DNA of 64,000 nt from Pyropia haitanensis (GCA_008729055.1 SDUX01000003.1:1798001-1862000), one strand, 5' to 3'. Shown: positions 33,861 to 45,684, numbered from the stretch's first letter. Program-made: numbers and translations. The notes: a model not told the origin generated them from the letters alone.

Positions 33861-36800
33861 GGGGTGGACAGCAGGGGCACCTTGGGTCCCCTCGGATATC
33901 AAAGCGGCGCTGGCGCACCAGCGGGGTGCCACCGGGGGGTGGCGGGTGTCGAAAGGGGTGCACACGGGTGGGACACGCCGGGGGGGATGGCGCCCCTCGC
34001 GCACGGCTCATGGCCGCCGCGGTCGGGGCAGCGAGCAGCGGTGGTCCCTTTCACCCTTCGACCAGCGCGGCGTCGGCCTCCCCTACCGCCTGTTGCTCCG
34101 CGGTCGTGACAGCGAGGGGCGGCCGCCGCCGCACCCTACGGCCCGAGCGTCGGCCTCTCTCACCCCACTCACCGCGCGGTCGCGACAGCGAGCCGTGGTG
34201 TCCGCCACCCGGCACGGCCTAAACGGCGTCGGCCCCAGTCCGCCCCGCGGTCGTGACGGCGAGCAGCGGTAGTCACGAAGCGCCGTCCCCAGAGGGGGCG
34301 TCGGCTACCACCACCTCGGCACGCCGCCGCGGCGGTTGCACCAACGGCCACCCGCGGCGATCCATGACACCCTGTCTGGACACGGCGGCGGCGCGCGGCA
34401 CGGCCGCCGGCGGTGTCAGTCCGCGACCCCGCGCCTCGCCGCGTTCTTCCACCAAGAGGCGGAGCGCGCTGCGCGGCCGCCGCGAGCCGCGGCGGCCGCC
34501 CGCGGCCCACCCGCGGATTGACCCGGCAGCCCCCCTCGGGCGCGCCGCGACGCGGGATGGGCGACGCGACGCGAGGCCGACACGCGTGGCGCCTCACTCC
34601 TCATTGCGGCCCCCAGCGCCCCCGCCCCCCCGCCGTTCCTCGCTTCCACCTTCACCCCACCCCATTCTACACACGAGCAGCACGCTTCCTCGTGTTCAAC
34701 TTCGCACTTTCAAGCCTAGCTGGTATAAACGCGGTGGCCACAGGCCTGACCGCCCGCCCAGTCCCGGCCCGCTCCGAGCCCACTCGGCTGACCCCCCGTT
34801 CCTCTTCCACCAGCTCCGCAAGCCAAACGGCCGCGCCACAGCCGCCGCCGCTCTCGCCGCCACAGCTGTGGGCACAATCCCCATGGTTGGCCGGGCCGGC
34901 GACCGCCGACGGCACGCACGCCGCGGGGCAGAGCACGCGCCGCGGGCGCGTGCGCCGCCTGCGCGCGCACGCCGCCCGCGCCACCTACGGTCGCGGTCCT
35001 CGCCAAACGGTCGGGCGGCGGGTATGGTTCTGCGGGTTGTATTCCCAGACGGCCTACGCGCAGCGTTCCGCCGGGGGCTGCAGAGTGGGACAGACGCGGC
35101 GATAGCATCTTCATACACGCGTGCCCACACATCACGACAAGCGGGCCCTTGACCACGTCGCCCAAGACGGGGGCATGATCCAGTGTCCTCAAAGCTGACT
35201 CGGTGGCAGAGGTACGGGCAGCACCAGCGCTCCCTCGATGGCGAGGCTACAGACCTCGAGGATTCCCGTGCCCACAAGACAGGCCAATTCGGCTATCCAC
35301 TATCGCGTCCAAGCTGCCATCGCGCGGTCTCAGTATCGGGATATGAGCACTGCCGGCAAGCTCAAAACAAAGTGAAAGCAAAAAGTGCTGTTAGCTGTCT
35401 AAACTTCCCATTATTTTGCAAGTTCGTTCTGCATCAACAAGCTTCATTGGCTGCTTCGATCTACAAAGCGCATACCATTGGCAGATGTGTCGAGCATGAA
35501 GGAGACACAATCGCGTCAGGCATCAAACGGCAATCCCCCGCGTTCAGCATTGCCACAGCAGCTCGAAGTCCGGACGTCTCGACACGGAATCCGGTCAGTA
35601 CTCGACGGCATCTCGTTCATTGATGTACCTCCTGGAGTACACGCGAATGGCGCCTTCTCACCTGACTGGGCGGGAAGCGCAGAACGGTCATCACAGACGA
35701 GAAGCAGCGGTGAGCACGGCACACCGGCAGAAATACCATCGATTAATGACAGTGGAGGATGGTGGCGAATGTTTCGGCACCGTTCAGAGCAAACGAGTAC
35801 AGACCCTACGTACGAAAAGGTGCGATCTTGGGACAACCAATCAGCGGGCCGTGTGCACCTTCCTTCGGGGTGACGACCAACAACGCAGAGGCCTATGGCC
35901 GCCCTGCGGTGTCCAGCGTCCGTCGGTCTTGTTGCAATTGGACTGCCCCTTGGCACAAAGCGCCCGCCAGTACAAAGTGTTGATCCACGCGGCTTGCACG
36001 AGACTAACCGTAGGGCTGCCGTTGTACCTCCCCGTTCCACGCATCGGGCGGAGGCTTCGCATGGATTGCGGGCGTAGTTGGCCACATTGGTTTGGTCTGT
36101 GGCAGCGGAGCGGTGCCGGGTGGGACGCCCGCGTTACCCAGCGCTGTGCTCCTTACATGCCAATTTCGTCAATAAGCAAGATCCATGACAATCCTGTCTT
36201 TCCTTGTAAAGGGCTTGTCGGACGTCATCAAGTAGCCCCCGACCACACCCCTCACACTACCGAAGAGCTACAGGAACAAGGTTCTGGCCTGCAGTGCGTC
36301 CTATAGAAAGTGGATGTTGACGGTTCGTGAAGGTGCATGGAATCGCCGTCTGGTCCAATGAATCCACACCAGCACGTCCGAGCAACATCCACTTTTTAGC
36401 GGAAGCACAGTACTCGTCGTACAATGCCTCTATGTTCATAGAACACGGGTCCCATGGAGTGACGAGAAGCGCAGCGACGGTGCGTACCAGTGGATGTACT
36501 GAAATTTAAACAATCAAAGATTTCATCGCCACTTCAGCAAGGGTTGACAAGTCGTCAGCAAGGTTTTCGCCGAGGCAGCACCACCGTACCAGCCCCCGCT
36601 TGGGGCGGTTTTATACCGATTAAGATGGGGAAGTACAGCCGTAACCGTCGGCCAGGTGGGGTCTTCTACGTTCTCTAAGGGGCTTGCTGAGTGGACTTTG
36701 GCACTTGATCATACATGTAACGCGTCACCGTCGCCATCTCTGATGTTTCGTCACGGAGTACACATAGAGTCCAAGAGATAATTGTTCAAGGCATTACACG

Positions 36801-37384
36801 GAAGCAAACACGTGCGCCATAGCTGAAGAGGGTTAGGGTCTTACTCAAATGCCACAGTGACAACGCGCTCAAGTGCCGAGCAGGGACACCACGTTTAAGT
36901 GCCGAACAGACGCGGACGGCCGTCGAACAGCGCTGAACACAGCCGCTTGTGTTTCCGGCTCTTGGCGTCCTCGTTCTGCAACCCCTGTCCTTCCGCCCCA
37001 CCCACCCCCGCCCCCCTTCCCCCCCCCTGTCAACTCGCCGCCCCAGCACCGCACCGCACTTTGTCGCGCGCATCGCCCTGCCGCCCCCGTTTCCGTCATG
37101 CTGTACGCCCGACCCTCTTCTCAACTTGCTGTCGTCATGGAACCAGCCGCCCCATCGACCGAGCCGCCAGACGCCGCCGCGATCCTGCCACCGCCGCCCC
37201 GGCATGTGAGGGAGACGCAACCAATGGGTCGATGAGACGGTCGCGGCTGCACGACCAGGGCGGTGTGCGCGTCTCAGTCCGGCCCTCTGGCGACCCGTTC
37301 GTCTTGCAGATGGGTATTTCTAGCAGAAAGTATAGCACTTAATATGTACTACATGCTGCTTGTGAGCGCGCGCTCTCCCTTGAC
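33861..37384. other. intergenic region including a low-GC island (about 35,150-37,500)
   Basis: The first 1.3 kb is GC-rich with ORFs on both strands. From about 35,150 the composition drops towards even base use, with many stops and only short overlapping ORFs. One fragment near 35,650 reads GAFSPDWAGSAERS, faintly like the RNase H region of Copia-type polyproteins, but the match is too short to call. The island may be a decayed mobile element. Confidence 0.45.
34724..34729 (+). promoter_or_regulatory. TATA-like box
   Basis: TATAAA within ctggtataaacgcgg. The first downstream plus-strand ATG (34883) opens a 90-codon Arg/Ala-rich frame with no recognisable content, so the site is unassigned. 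Confidence 0.25.
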
Positions 37385-38218
37385 TTAACGAGACACACTT
37401 TGTCGCACTTGTACGGCTGTCAAGTGCAATGTTCGAGCGAGACGCGATATCGCTTCACCCGGGTGGGTCGGCGCGTGGGTGGTCATTGCAGATGCGTGCA
37501 TGCGTGATAGGATTTCAACAAGCTGTTGAATAAAAAGCAGACTTGTCGTGGTGTGTGCTCCCGCACTGCGCAGGCCGCCCGCTTGCGTCGGCGGGCGGCT
37601 GGCGTAGCTGAACGGTCGCTCCGCGCCCCACCCCCCGCCTCCCTCGATGGCAAACGCCGTACGCACATTCGGGATCTCGGGGAGCCGGGGCGGCCCCTGC
37701 GAGCGCTCCGCCTTCGAGACCCCCAGCCTCCGCTCCTTCTGCGCCTCTCCCATGGCGTAGACCGCCTCCCCCCCGCCAAGCTCCGGCCAGCTGCCCAAAC
37801 CACATGGGATTGGTGGCGCTTTCATAACGCGCCCTCTCAGCGTAGCCGCGCCGCGCGTGTGCACGGTCTTGCCATCACGGGGTGTCACCGTGACAGGGCG
37901 GGCCACAGGGGGCGGTGGAAGTGCAAGCCTTGTGCCACGCCATGGGGGGGTGCGGCCACCTGTGGCCAGCAACGCCCGCCACTGGGGGATCTCTCTCTCG
38001 CGGACACGGCTGGAGGGAGCCGGCGGTCGGGGGGGCGGAGAGCACACGCGCCGCACCCTCCGTGGCCTCCTTCCCGGTACCGCCGTGCCGCCGCCAACTA
38101 GAGACCGTGGCCACCCCCCGGTGACCGTGGCCGCCCGCCCGCATGGTGCGGCCTTTGAGATAGAGTCCGCTTTGGATGCAGGAGCGATGGGGGGAGGGGA
38201 GGGGCGTGCACTCATCAT
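37385..38218 (-). CDS. doubtful hypothetical protein
   Basis: A 277-codon minus-strand frame from tandem ATGs at 38218. The part at about 37,770-37,580 has GC-ending codons and a mixed composition (EAVYAMGEAQKERRLGVSKA, then LPEIPNVRTAFAIEGG) that looks genuinely coding. Codon bias fades on both sides. A possible acceptor (gggcag) precedes the good stretch, so it may be one exon of a spliced gene. The 3' end runs into the low-GC island. No domain is recognised. Confidence 0.25.
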   Translation of the reverse strand: MMSARPSPPPIAPASKADSISKAAPCGRAATVTGGWPRSLVGGGTAVPGRRPRRVRRVCSPPPRPPAPSSRVREREIPQWRALLATGGRTPPWRGTRLALPPPPVARPVTVTPRDGKTVHTRGAATLRGRVMKAPPIPCGLGSWPELGGGEAVYAMGEAQKERRLGVSKAERSQGPPRLPEIPNVRTAFAIEGGGGWGAERPFSYASRPPTQAGGLRSAGAHTTTSLLFIQQLVEILSRMHASAMTTHAPTHPGEAISRLARTLHLTAVQVRQSVSR

Positions 38219-38872
38219 GGGTGCCGATGATCGGCACGGTCACGTGGGTCTGGCACAGTGGGAGGGGGACACGAGGGAGGGTGGGGACGGCGGGGGGCTG
38301 TGGGCAGCGTGGTGAGCTGGGCGGCCGCCCCGCCCACCCCGCGCGCCTCGACGAGCCATCCATACGACGCCCTGCGGCAGCTGGACAAGGGGTGGATCTG
38401 TTGTGTATGTTTTGGATGTGGTGTCTGGGAGGGCGCGCGGAAGACGGGACTGCACGCCAAGCGCCTGTGGGAGGGCGTCGGGAGGGCCCCCAGCGGCCGC
38501 GCACCCCCGCCCAGCCGTCGCCCCCGCGGCCGCCCGCCGCTGCTGCCATGGCCGCCGTCCCTGCCCCGTCGCCCGCCGCGGCAACAGCTGGGGCGGGCGC
38601 GCGCCACGGACCGGGCGCGGGCCGGGTCACTACAACTCCCTCCCCCCGCCAGACCGCCGCCGAAGGCATGCGATGTCCGCGGCTGAGGCGGGCAGAGACG
38701 CTGTCCCCTGCACCCCGCCCCCCCCTATGCCTCCTCCTCCCCGCTACTCGTACCCATCGCTCCCCACCCTCACCCCCCCCGCCTCTCCGCCCGACCCGGT
38801 CCGTCACGGCAGCCGGGTCCGCCCTTCGTTGTCGCGCCCGAGGAACACTGCCCGGCATCGGCGGCGGCGCGC
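38219..38872. other. upstream region of the disordered-protein gene
   Basis: 650 bp with short G- and C-runs; the last 200 bases are C-rich. No TATA box or repeat is evident, and no ORF is supported. Confidence 0.4.
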
Positions 38873-38910
38873 ATGATACGGCGCGACGCCGCGGCCGCCG
38901 ACGGCGGAGG

Positions 38911-38941
<31 letters not shown>

Positions 38942-41455
38942 GGCAGCAGCAGCGGTGGTGAAGGCGACGGCACAGGTGGCGACGGTGGGGGCGGCAGCAG
39001 ACTTAATGACGGCACCGGCGACTGTGGCGTCGTCGACGGCGGTGGCGGCGGCGGCGGCGGCACCGGCAGACGCGCCGCCGACGGCGGCGGTGATGGTGAC
39101 GATGGCGGCGGCAGCGGTAGCCGTCGTGACCGCGACCGTGACCGCGGCCGGGACCGCGACCGCGGCCGCGGCCGCGACCGCGGCGGCAGCAGCCGTGGCA
39201 GCAGCAGCGGCGCGGCGGCCGCGGCGCTGCTGGCCGCCGCCGCCTCGGCAGCGGCCGAGACGGAGGGCGAGCACGGCCGCGGTGTTGCCGGCCGCCGCCG
39301 GCGGGGGTGGTTGGGTGGCGCCGCAGAGGCGGCCCGCGCGGTGCCGCTCCCGACTGTCGAGGCGGGGACGGCCTGGGCGCGCCGCGACGCGGCCGACCCG
39401 TCGCCGCGGCTGCCGTTGCCATCGCGGGTGTGGTCGCCGCGCGGGGAGGGCGGGTGGGGGGGGGGGAGGGGCCCGGACGCCGCCGCCGCGCCGGCGCCCC
39501 CGTGGCGACCGCACGCCGCTCCGTGGAGTCCGTCGGCGGCCACCGCGCCGCGGGTCATTGCGCCTCGGCCCGTGGCGGGCAGCCCCGCGGGAGGTTACGC
39601 CGCCGCGCCGCCCGTGGCGGGGTACAGGGCGTCTTCTGAGTGGGGCGCCGGCCGCGAGGGTGCGGGCGAGCCACCGCCCGCGCCGACGCACCGGCCGCCG
39701 CCGACGGCCACTTCATCCCCGCCGCGGGCGCGGCAGCAGCCGCCGCCGCCGTCGCCGCCACCGCCGGCGTCTCCGCCGCGCTCGCCGGCCATCCACGGCG
39801 CGATGTCCGCTCGTCGGGCGCCGGTGGGGGCCGCGAGTCGGGGCGCCCCCCGCGGGGGTGGAGCGGTAGGCGCCGACGCGCCGGCCGCCGCGGGCGACGC
39901 CATGACGATCGACTGGGGGTCGAGCGCCCGGCCGGTGGTGGGCCTGGAGGCCGCGCCGACGGGCCGGCGCGCGCGGAAGGCCAACCCGACCGCCGCGGCG
40001 CGCACGGCCGACGCGCTGTCGGCGGCGGCCGCCGCGGCGGCCGCCGCGGCGCGCAAGCGGGTGGCGGGCGCGCCGGCGGCGGCGGGTGGGGGGGGCGCGG
40101 GGCGGCAGCCAAAGCCGTTTCGTTCGGCTGTGGCGGAGGCGGACGAGTGGGACGCGGGGCGGAAGCGTGGCGGAGGGGCGGGGGAGAGGGAGGGAGGTCG
40201 GACCGGCGTGAGAGGTGACCGGATGGGGCCCATGACGGGGGAAGGAGCCGACGGAGGCGCTGGAGAAGTCGTGCTGGCCGTGGGGACGCGCGCCGAGGCG
40301 GGTGCGGCAGGTGCGGCGGGAGGTGACGACGCACGGCCGTGGGTGGGGGCGGACACGCGGTTCCCATCCCCCGCCGTGCCCACCACGCGCTCCCCCACCC
40401 GCCGCCACCATCTCCGTTCCGACACTGCCGACGGGGGTGGTCACAACTGGCCTGGCGGGACTGTCGAGGTGCCCGCCTGGCCGACGGCCACGCTGTCAGT
40501 GGAGGCGCCACCCGCCGCAGACGAGCACCCACGCGCCGGGGAGGCGGGCGCCGCACGACGGCTGGAGCGGGACCAACCGTGCCGGCGCCCCCGCGCCACC
40601 CTCGACCCAACGATGGGCGTTGGGGTGGAGCAGCCACTGGGCATCGCCGCCGCCCATACCGCCACTGACGGCTGGCCCGACGCGGTCGCGGCTCGGGGTG
40701 GCGACAGCGGCGGCGGCGGTGGCGGCGGTGACGGCGGCGCCGCGTCGGGTGGCACCACCGGCGGTCGGCCGCTGCTGCCGCCGCCAACGACGGTCCTCGC
40801 AGCGGCGCGGGCGGCAGCCGCCTCGACGGCGGCGGGTGGTGGTGGCGGCGGCTGGGCCGGCGCCACCCCGCCGCGGCAACCCCCAGACGACGCCACGCGC
40901 GGTGCCGGCAGCGGCGGCGGCGGCGGCGGTGGCGGCGGCAGCGGCGGTGGCGGCGGCGGCAGCGGCTCGCCCCCTGACAGCGATGACAGCCCGCCGGCCG
41001 ACCCGGCGGCGGTCGCGGCGTTTGTGGCGCTCCTCGACCCCGCCCACGGCCGGTCGTCGCCGCGGCACTGGCGGCCACGGCCACGGCGACCGGCGACGCC
41101 GCCGCCGCCGCCGCAGCTGGGCGTCACCACCGCGGCGGCCGCGGAAGCCGCTGCCGCCGGCGCTGCCGCCGCTGCCGCCGCCGGCGCTGCCGTCGACCGC
41201 CGCGGGGGTGGGGGTGGCGGCGGCGGCGGCGGTGGCGGCGGCGGCGGCGGCGGCGGTGTCGGTCTTCGTGACGATAGTGGCGACGGCGGCGGGGGCAGCG
41301 GTGGTGACGGCGACGGCAACGACGGCGACGGCGACGGTGGGCGCGGCGGCGCGCCGCCGCCGCCGCCGCGGCGGCGGCAGGTGTCGATCGCGGAGCTGCT
41401 CAACCCGGCGCCCGCGCCGGGGCCGCCGGGCGGGCGCGGCAGCGGCGTCGACTGA
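38873..41455 (+). CDS. disordered Gly/Ala/Pro-rich protein
   Basis: An uninterrupted 860-codon frame from the ATG at 38873. The N-terminal 60 residues are Gly/Ser/Asp-rich. An alternating Arg-Asp block (RRDRDRDRGRDRDRGRGRDRG) at about residues 83-103 resembles RD/RS tracts of RNA-binding proteins. The centre is Ala/Pro-rich. More specific islands are MTIDWGSSARPVVGLEAAP, ARKRVAGAP, KPFRSAVAEADEWDAGRKR and, at the extreme C-terminus, RRRQVSIAELLNPAP. Those islands and the ending argue for a real gene in frame. The A-rich tract at 41557-41592 follows the stop by 100 bp. A nuclear role is suggested by the basic clusters and the RD block; this is inference. No enzyme domain is seen. Confidence 0.55.
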
Positions 41456-42369
41456 GCTGCGTGAGACCCGCCGGCGCACCCAGAGACCAACGGGGGTCGG
41501 GCGGCCACGGACCCCACCGCGGGCGGCTCTGCCCCAGCCACGCACGCCCAGAGTGCAAGAAAAAAAAAAAGAAGAAATATTAAAAAAAAAATAGGGTGGG
41601 ACCGTGCCGCGAGGCGGCTCGCGAGCGGCGCCGGCTACACGGCAATAAGGCGCATGGGCGGCACGCTGGCACGCGCGCCGCCCCATCCCCTCCCCCGCTC
41701 TGTCCTGCCACTCTTTCCTCCCCGCTGCCAACCCAGCCCCACGTACAGTGCCCGCCTCCCCGCCATGCAGCGCTTGCAACATTACTACAACAGCCGACGT
41801 CCCTCCCAGCGGCGTCCGCGATCCCCCCACCGCGTGGACACCTATACGGCGGCGGCGGCTGCCGCGCCCCCCTCCCCGCACCGCCCGCGACGGCTGCGGG
41901 ACCGCCGCGGTCGTGGGGGACGGCAGCGGCGCGCAGCCACACCCGTCGCGGTCCGCCCTTGCGCCCATGCAAGCGTGGCGGGTGCACCCACCACCCGTCC
42001 GGGGGGCGGGAGACGGCGGGGCCGGGCGGACGGACGGGCGGGGGGGCGGGCGGCCCATGGCGCGGTCCCCACCCGCAACCCATCGCCGCGCCCCTTGTCC
42101 ACCGGCTTGACCACCGCTCACCCCCCCCCACTCCTTGCCCTTTCCCTCCCCCCCCGCCATCCGCACCGCTCCCCAACCGCTGGCGACGGTGCGCATTGGT
42201 GGAAACCCCAAAAAAAGTCCGCGGTAGACCAAAGAGAGGGGGAAACCCGCCGCACTCGTGGTACCCACTGCCACCGGCCGCCGGCTGCCAACGACCTTCA
42301 GACCGCGACAGGCAACCTGCCAGCGGGCGGGGTGGGCAGCGCGGGACGGCCGGCGCGGCGGCTGGGCAG
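41456..42369. other. convergent 3' region
   Basis: About 900 bp between two converging genes. It contains the A-rich tract and a GC-rich stretch with overlapping shadow ORFs. No gene is supported. Confidence 0.5.
41557..41592 (+). terminator. A-rich 3' tract, possible polyadenylation region
   Basis: Two A-runs flanking gaagaaatatt, a striking AT island in GC-rich DNA about 100 bp after the stop at 41455. The position suits a 3' untranslated end. No exact aataaa was seen. Confidence 0.35.
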
Positions 42370-42903
42370 TCACCACGCGCCCACGGGCGGGTGCATGACG
42401 ACAAGCCCTGCGGGGGTGGCAGCCGCGGCGGCGGCGGCGGGAGCGCCCGCCCGCCCCCCACCAGCCGCCGGCCCGCCCGCCACGAGGAACGCCTCGAGCT
42501 CCACCGCCACCGCCGCGACGCCCTGCTCCGCGCGGACCATAGGCGACAGGCGGCCCCACCGGGGGGCGGGGGAGGGGGGGGGGCGCCGCCCGCCGCTGCC
42601 GCTGCTGCTAGCTTCGCTGCTGCTGCTGCTTCTGCCGTTGTTGCTGCTGCTGCCGTTGCTGCTGGCGCCGTTGCTGCAGCCGTTGCTGCCGCTGCTGCCG
42701 ACGCGGCGGAACCCCGCGGAAATGAGCCGCCGGGGGGTAGTGGCAGCGACGGCGGCGGCGGCAAGGGGGCGGGCGGGCGCGCCGCAGCCGCCGCCGCCGG
42801 GTACACTGCATGCGGCGGCAGCGGGGTGGGCGATGCAGCGGCGCTGCGGCCAGGAGGGGAGGGTGGGCACAAAGGCCACGGCAGTGGCCATTGTCGGCAG
42901 CAT
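42370..42903 (-). CDS. small protein, paralogue of the one at 45214-45684
   Basis: A 177-residue frame from ATG 42903-42901, or 173 residues from the ATG at 42891-42889 (MATAVAFVPTLPSWPQRRC). The N-terminus is Ala/Ser/Arg-rich with early Phe and few acids, like a plastid or mitochondrial leader. A Ser/Asn-rich repeat follows. The conserved core is GRLSPMVRAEQGVAAVAVEL, then EAFLVAGG, and the C-terminus is GLVVMHPPVGAW. The core and the VVMHP tail are shared with the plus-strand gene at 45214, while the linker between them differs. No named family is recognised. The small size, leader and conserved C-terminal part suggest a subunit or assembly factor in an organelle. The frame is intact. Confidence 0.65.
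   Translation of the reverse strand: MLPTMATAVAFVPTLPSWPQRRCIAHPAAAACSVPGGGGCGAPARPLAAAAVAATTPRRLISAGFRRVGSSGSNGCSNGASSNGSSSNNGRSSSSSEASSSGSGGRRPPPSPAPRWGRLSPMVRAEQGVAAVAVELEAFLVAGGPAAGGGRAGAPAAAAAAATPAGLVVMHPPVGAW
42599..42670. repeat. CTG/TTG-type trinucleotide repeat coding Ser/Asn
   Basis: Imperfect gctgctgctt-type repeat inside the minus-strand gene, translated as the Ser/Asn-rich linker. It is absent from the paralogue, so it is a likely expansion. Confidence 0.7.
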
Positions 42904-45213
42904 AGGGGCGGGCGGCAGAGGCAGGGGAGCGCTGCGGAAAAGGCAAAGCAGGGACAAGGAGGAGAGGGAGGGACAGTGATGGTGGGGGGAAGGGGTGAGA
43001 GGGGGTGGAGAGTTCAAAGAAGGGTGCAAGCCGTGCGCTATGAACGCGACGACCGCCAGCGCGTGGCAGCGGTGAAAACCGGGACGGGGGGTGCCCGGTG
43101 GACGCTGCCGTCGACACAGTGCAACGGTAGGGGCACCAGGCGGGCGCCGCGGGTGTGCGTCGCAACGCAAGCCGGCCGCGTCGGTCCCACTGACCGCGCC
43201 GCCTCCGCCCGCGGCACCAGTCACCGCCGCCTCGGGGTGGCCATGAAAAAGCGCCCGCCCCCTCCCCAAGGCCGTCCGTCCCGGTGGCCGTTCCACCACC
43301 ACCCCTCGCGGCCGCGGCTGCTCGCCACGCAGCCGACGCTTCGCGGCGGGGCGGGTGTCCCAGCACGCGGCCACCCCACAGAACGCACCCCAGCCGCGAG
43401 TGTACGGGGTGGCGTCGTCGGCAGCCGCTGCGGATCCCCAAAAAACCTTGCTGCAGGGGGGGGGGGGGAGGGGGCGGTGGCAAAGGGAGAAGGAGGGCGG
43501 GGTAGGAGGCGATGCGGGGGCTGGGGGGGGGGGGGGTAGAGGGGAGGGGCGTGCCGCTCCCCTGTGGAGGGGAGAGGTCGGGCGAGGAGCGGCAGCTGCG
43601 CCGCGCCGCGCCGCGAGTCCGACGCGGCCGCGGCCTGCCAGCCGGCGGGCCAGCCGGTCGGGCGGGCCGCCGGCTGCACGACGCGCTGCGACGCAGCGCG
43701 GGCGGAGGGGTGAGGGGGAGGGGGGGCGGGTCTGCGGGTCACCAGCTGGTTTTCCGAGAGAAGGGGGGGGGGGTGGAGGTGCGTGCCTGTCCAGGCGCCT
43801 GCGTGGGTGGCCGTCAGAGCGGGGCCCGGCGCGGGGACGGCAGCCGCGCGGGCGCGCCTGCCACCGTGGGGGAGGGGGGGGGGCGACCCGCCGTCGTGCG
43901 GCCGCCGGCACGGCGCGGGGCCGCGTCGCGCCGCTGGCGGGCGCGCACCCCCGCCCGCGCGCGGCGGGCCACCACCGCCAGCGCCGGGTGTCGCTGGGGA
44001 GTCGCCCCCACGGCCCATCCTCGACGCGCCAATCCTGGCCAGCCGACGACGCTCGTCCGCCGCGCCGGCGCCGCCGCTGTTACAGTAGCTTGTTGCTACA
44101 CTGCGCGGTGGCTGGCGGCGTTCGGGGGTGCGTGCGGTCGCGGCGCTGCGCACGGACGCGACGGCTGGACGGGCGGCGGCTGTGTCGCGCCGCGCGGCCG
44201 CTCGAGCGGGGAGTGGCGGCGGATTGCCAAGGACCGAGAGCGCCGGCGGTCGGCGCGGCGGAGGCATCGCCGCCCCCCCCCTCGCGCAGGGCCCAATCTC
44301 CGCCCCCACGAGCGCAAAACCTACGGCCGCCGCCAGCCGCCGGCGGCTTCGTGCGGCCATCGCGCAGCGGCGGCACGCCGCCGCCCGGCACGGTCCTTCA
44401 ATTGTGTGTGTGTGTATCAATTAAGATTGGAGATTCTCCCCGCCGGCCGATGCGGCTGCTCGATGGCTGCACGAATGCGTGCGGCCGACTGCCCGACGGC
44501 GTGCGGATAGGGGGGGCGGGTCGCGGCCTTTCCCCTTCAGGGGGGGTATGGGGGGGGGGGGGGGCCACAGTCGCGGCGGCCGCCCCTCGCCAGCAGAGCG
44601 TGTGGCGGCACGCGGCACGTGCTCCCCCCCCCCACCGCAACAGCGCCCACAGGGGCGTGTGCGGTGGGCCCCGCGACCGCGTAATGCCGTCGGCGGCTGG
44701 GCGCCACAGGCGCGGCGGGCGGGCGGTCGGCCGCGGGGCCCGCACCGCGGCGGGCCGCCTTCGTGCGGCCGCTTTTGTGCGGCCGGTGCGAGTGGAGGGT
44801 CGGCAGGGCGAGCGAGGGTTGGCGCCTCGCAGGGCTTCGCCTCGCGTCTGCTGCGCGGGCCGCTCGGGGAGTGGGGGGGTGCGGGGGTCGCCCTTGACGC
44901 TGCCACTGCGCTGTGCAGCGCGATTGCGCCACCCCGCCCCAGACAATCCCTTTCGACACGCTGTGACGTGACCAGCACGGCGCGTCCGCTTCATGATTCA
45001 TCTTTCCCTCACTCGTGGACTCACTGACGGCGCCACCGTCAGCCTTCCCGCCGATGCCCTAGTGCCTCGACGTGACCGTCACTCCTTCTTCTCTGTCGCC
45101 CTCGCCTGACCGAGACCACTCTTCACCGCGCCATTTTCGCAACGGCTTGCGCCCTCCGGTTGCCTATCCGTCCCCCTCCTTCCCCTTCTCCCCTCCTTTC
45201 CCCTCCATCCACC
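42904..45213. other. region between the two divergent paralogues
   Basis: 2.3 kb with no supportable gene. It must hold both promoters, since the paralogues face away from each other. It includes several G-runs (43457-43470, 43520-43534, 44551-44562) and a tgtgtgtgtgtat tract near 44403. Long ORFs on both strands overlap and lack domains. Confidence 0.5.
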
Positions 45214-45541
45214 ATGGTGGCTGCTCGCGGCCTCCACCCCCGACCCGCCGCCGCCGCCCCCGTCGCCGCCTTTGCGGCCGCGGCGGCGGCCGCTTTCTCC
45301 ACTGCACGCACGTCCCCCCTCTCCCCCCCCCTCCACGCCACGCGCGGCACGGCGCGCCCGGTCGGCCCGCCCCCCGCGGTTCGGCGGCAACGACCGGCGG
45401 GGCTGACGATGCTGGTCCCGCCCCCCCCCGAGGTGTGGCACCTCGCGCCCATGGTGCTGGCCGAGCAGGGCGTGCCCGCCGCGGCCGTGGCGTTTGAGGC
45501 GTTTTGTGCGGGGCCCGCCGCGGCGGCCGCGGCGCTGCGCC

Positions 45542-45574
<33 letters not shown>

Positions 45575-45684
45575 GCAGCAGCGGCGGGCGGAGGAGAGGC
45601 GGGCGCAACGGGTTTGTGCCGGCGCCACCGCCAGAACGGGAGGCGGCGGAGGTGGTGATGCACCCGGGGTGGGAGCTGTTTTGA
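45214..45684 (+). CDS. small protein, paralogue of the one at 42370-42903
   Basis: 156 residues from an ATG in a perfect ccaccATGg context. The leader (MVAARGLHPRPAAAAPVAAF and on) is Ala/Arg-rich without acids, a mitochondrial or plastid targeting type. The core reads VWHLAPMVLAEQGVPAAAVA, then FEAFCAG. A poly-Gly and Arg-rich linker follows, then PPPEREAAEVVMHPGWELF at the end. Core and VVMHP tail match the minus-strand gene at 42370. The two genes are 2.3 kb apart in head-to-head orientation, consistent with an old inverted duplication. The downstream 80 bases are T-rich (45690-45780), a plausible 3' end. Function is not recognised. Confidence 0.72.

Noticed and set aside
35478..35873. Copia-like RNase H fragment
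   Set aside because: Only about a dozen residues look similar and no flanking motif supports it; kept as a remark in the region note.
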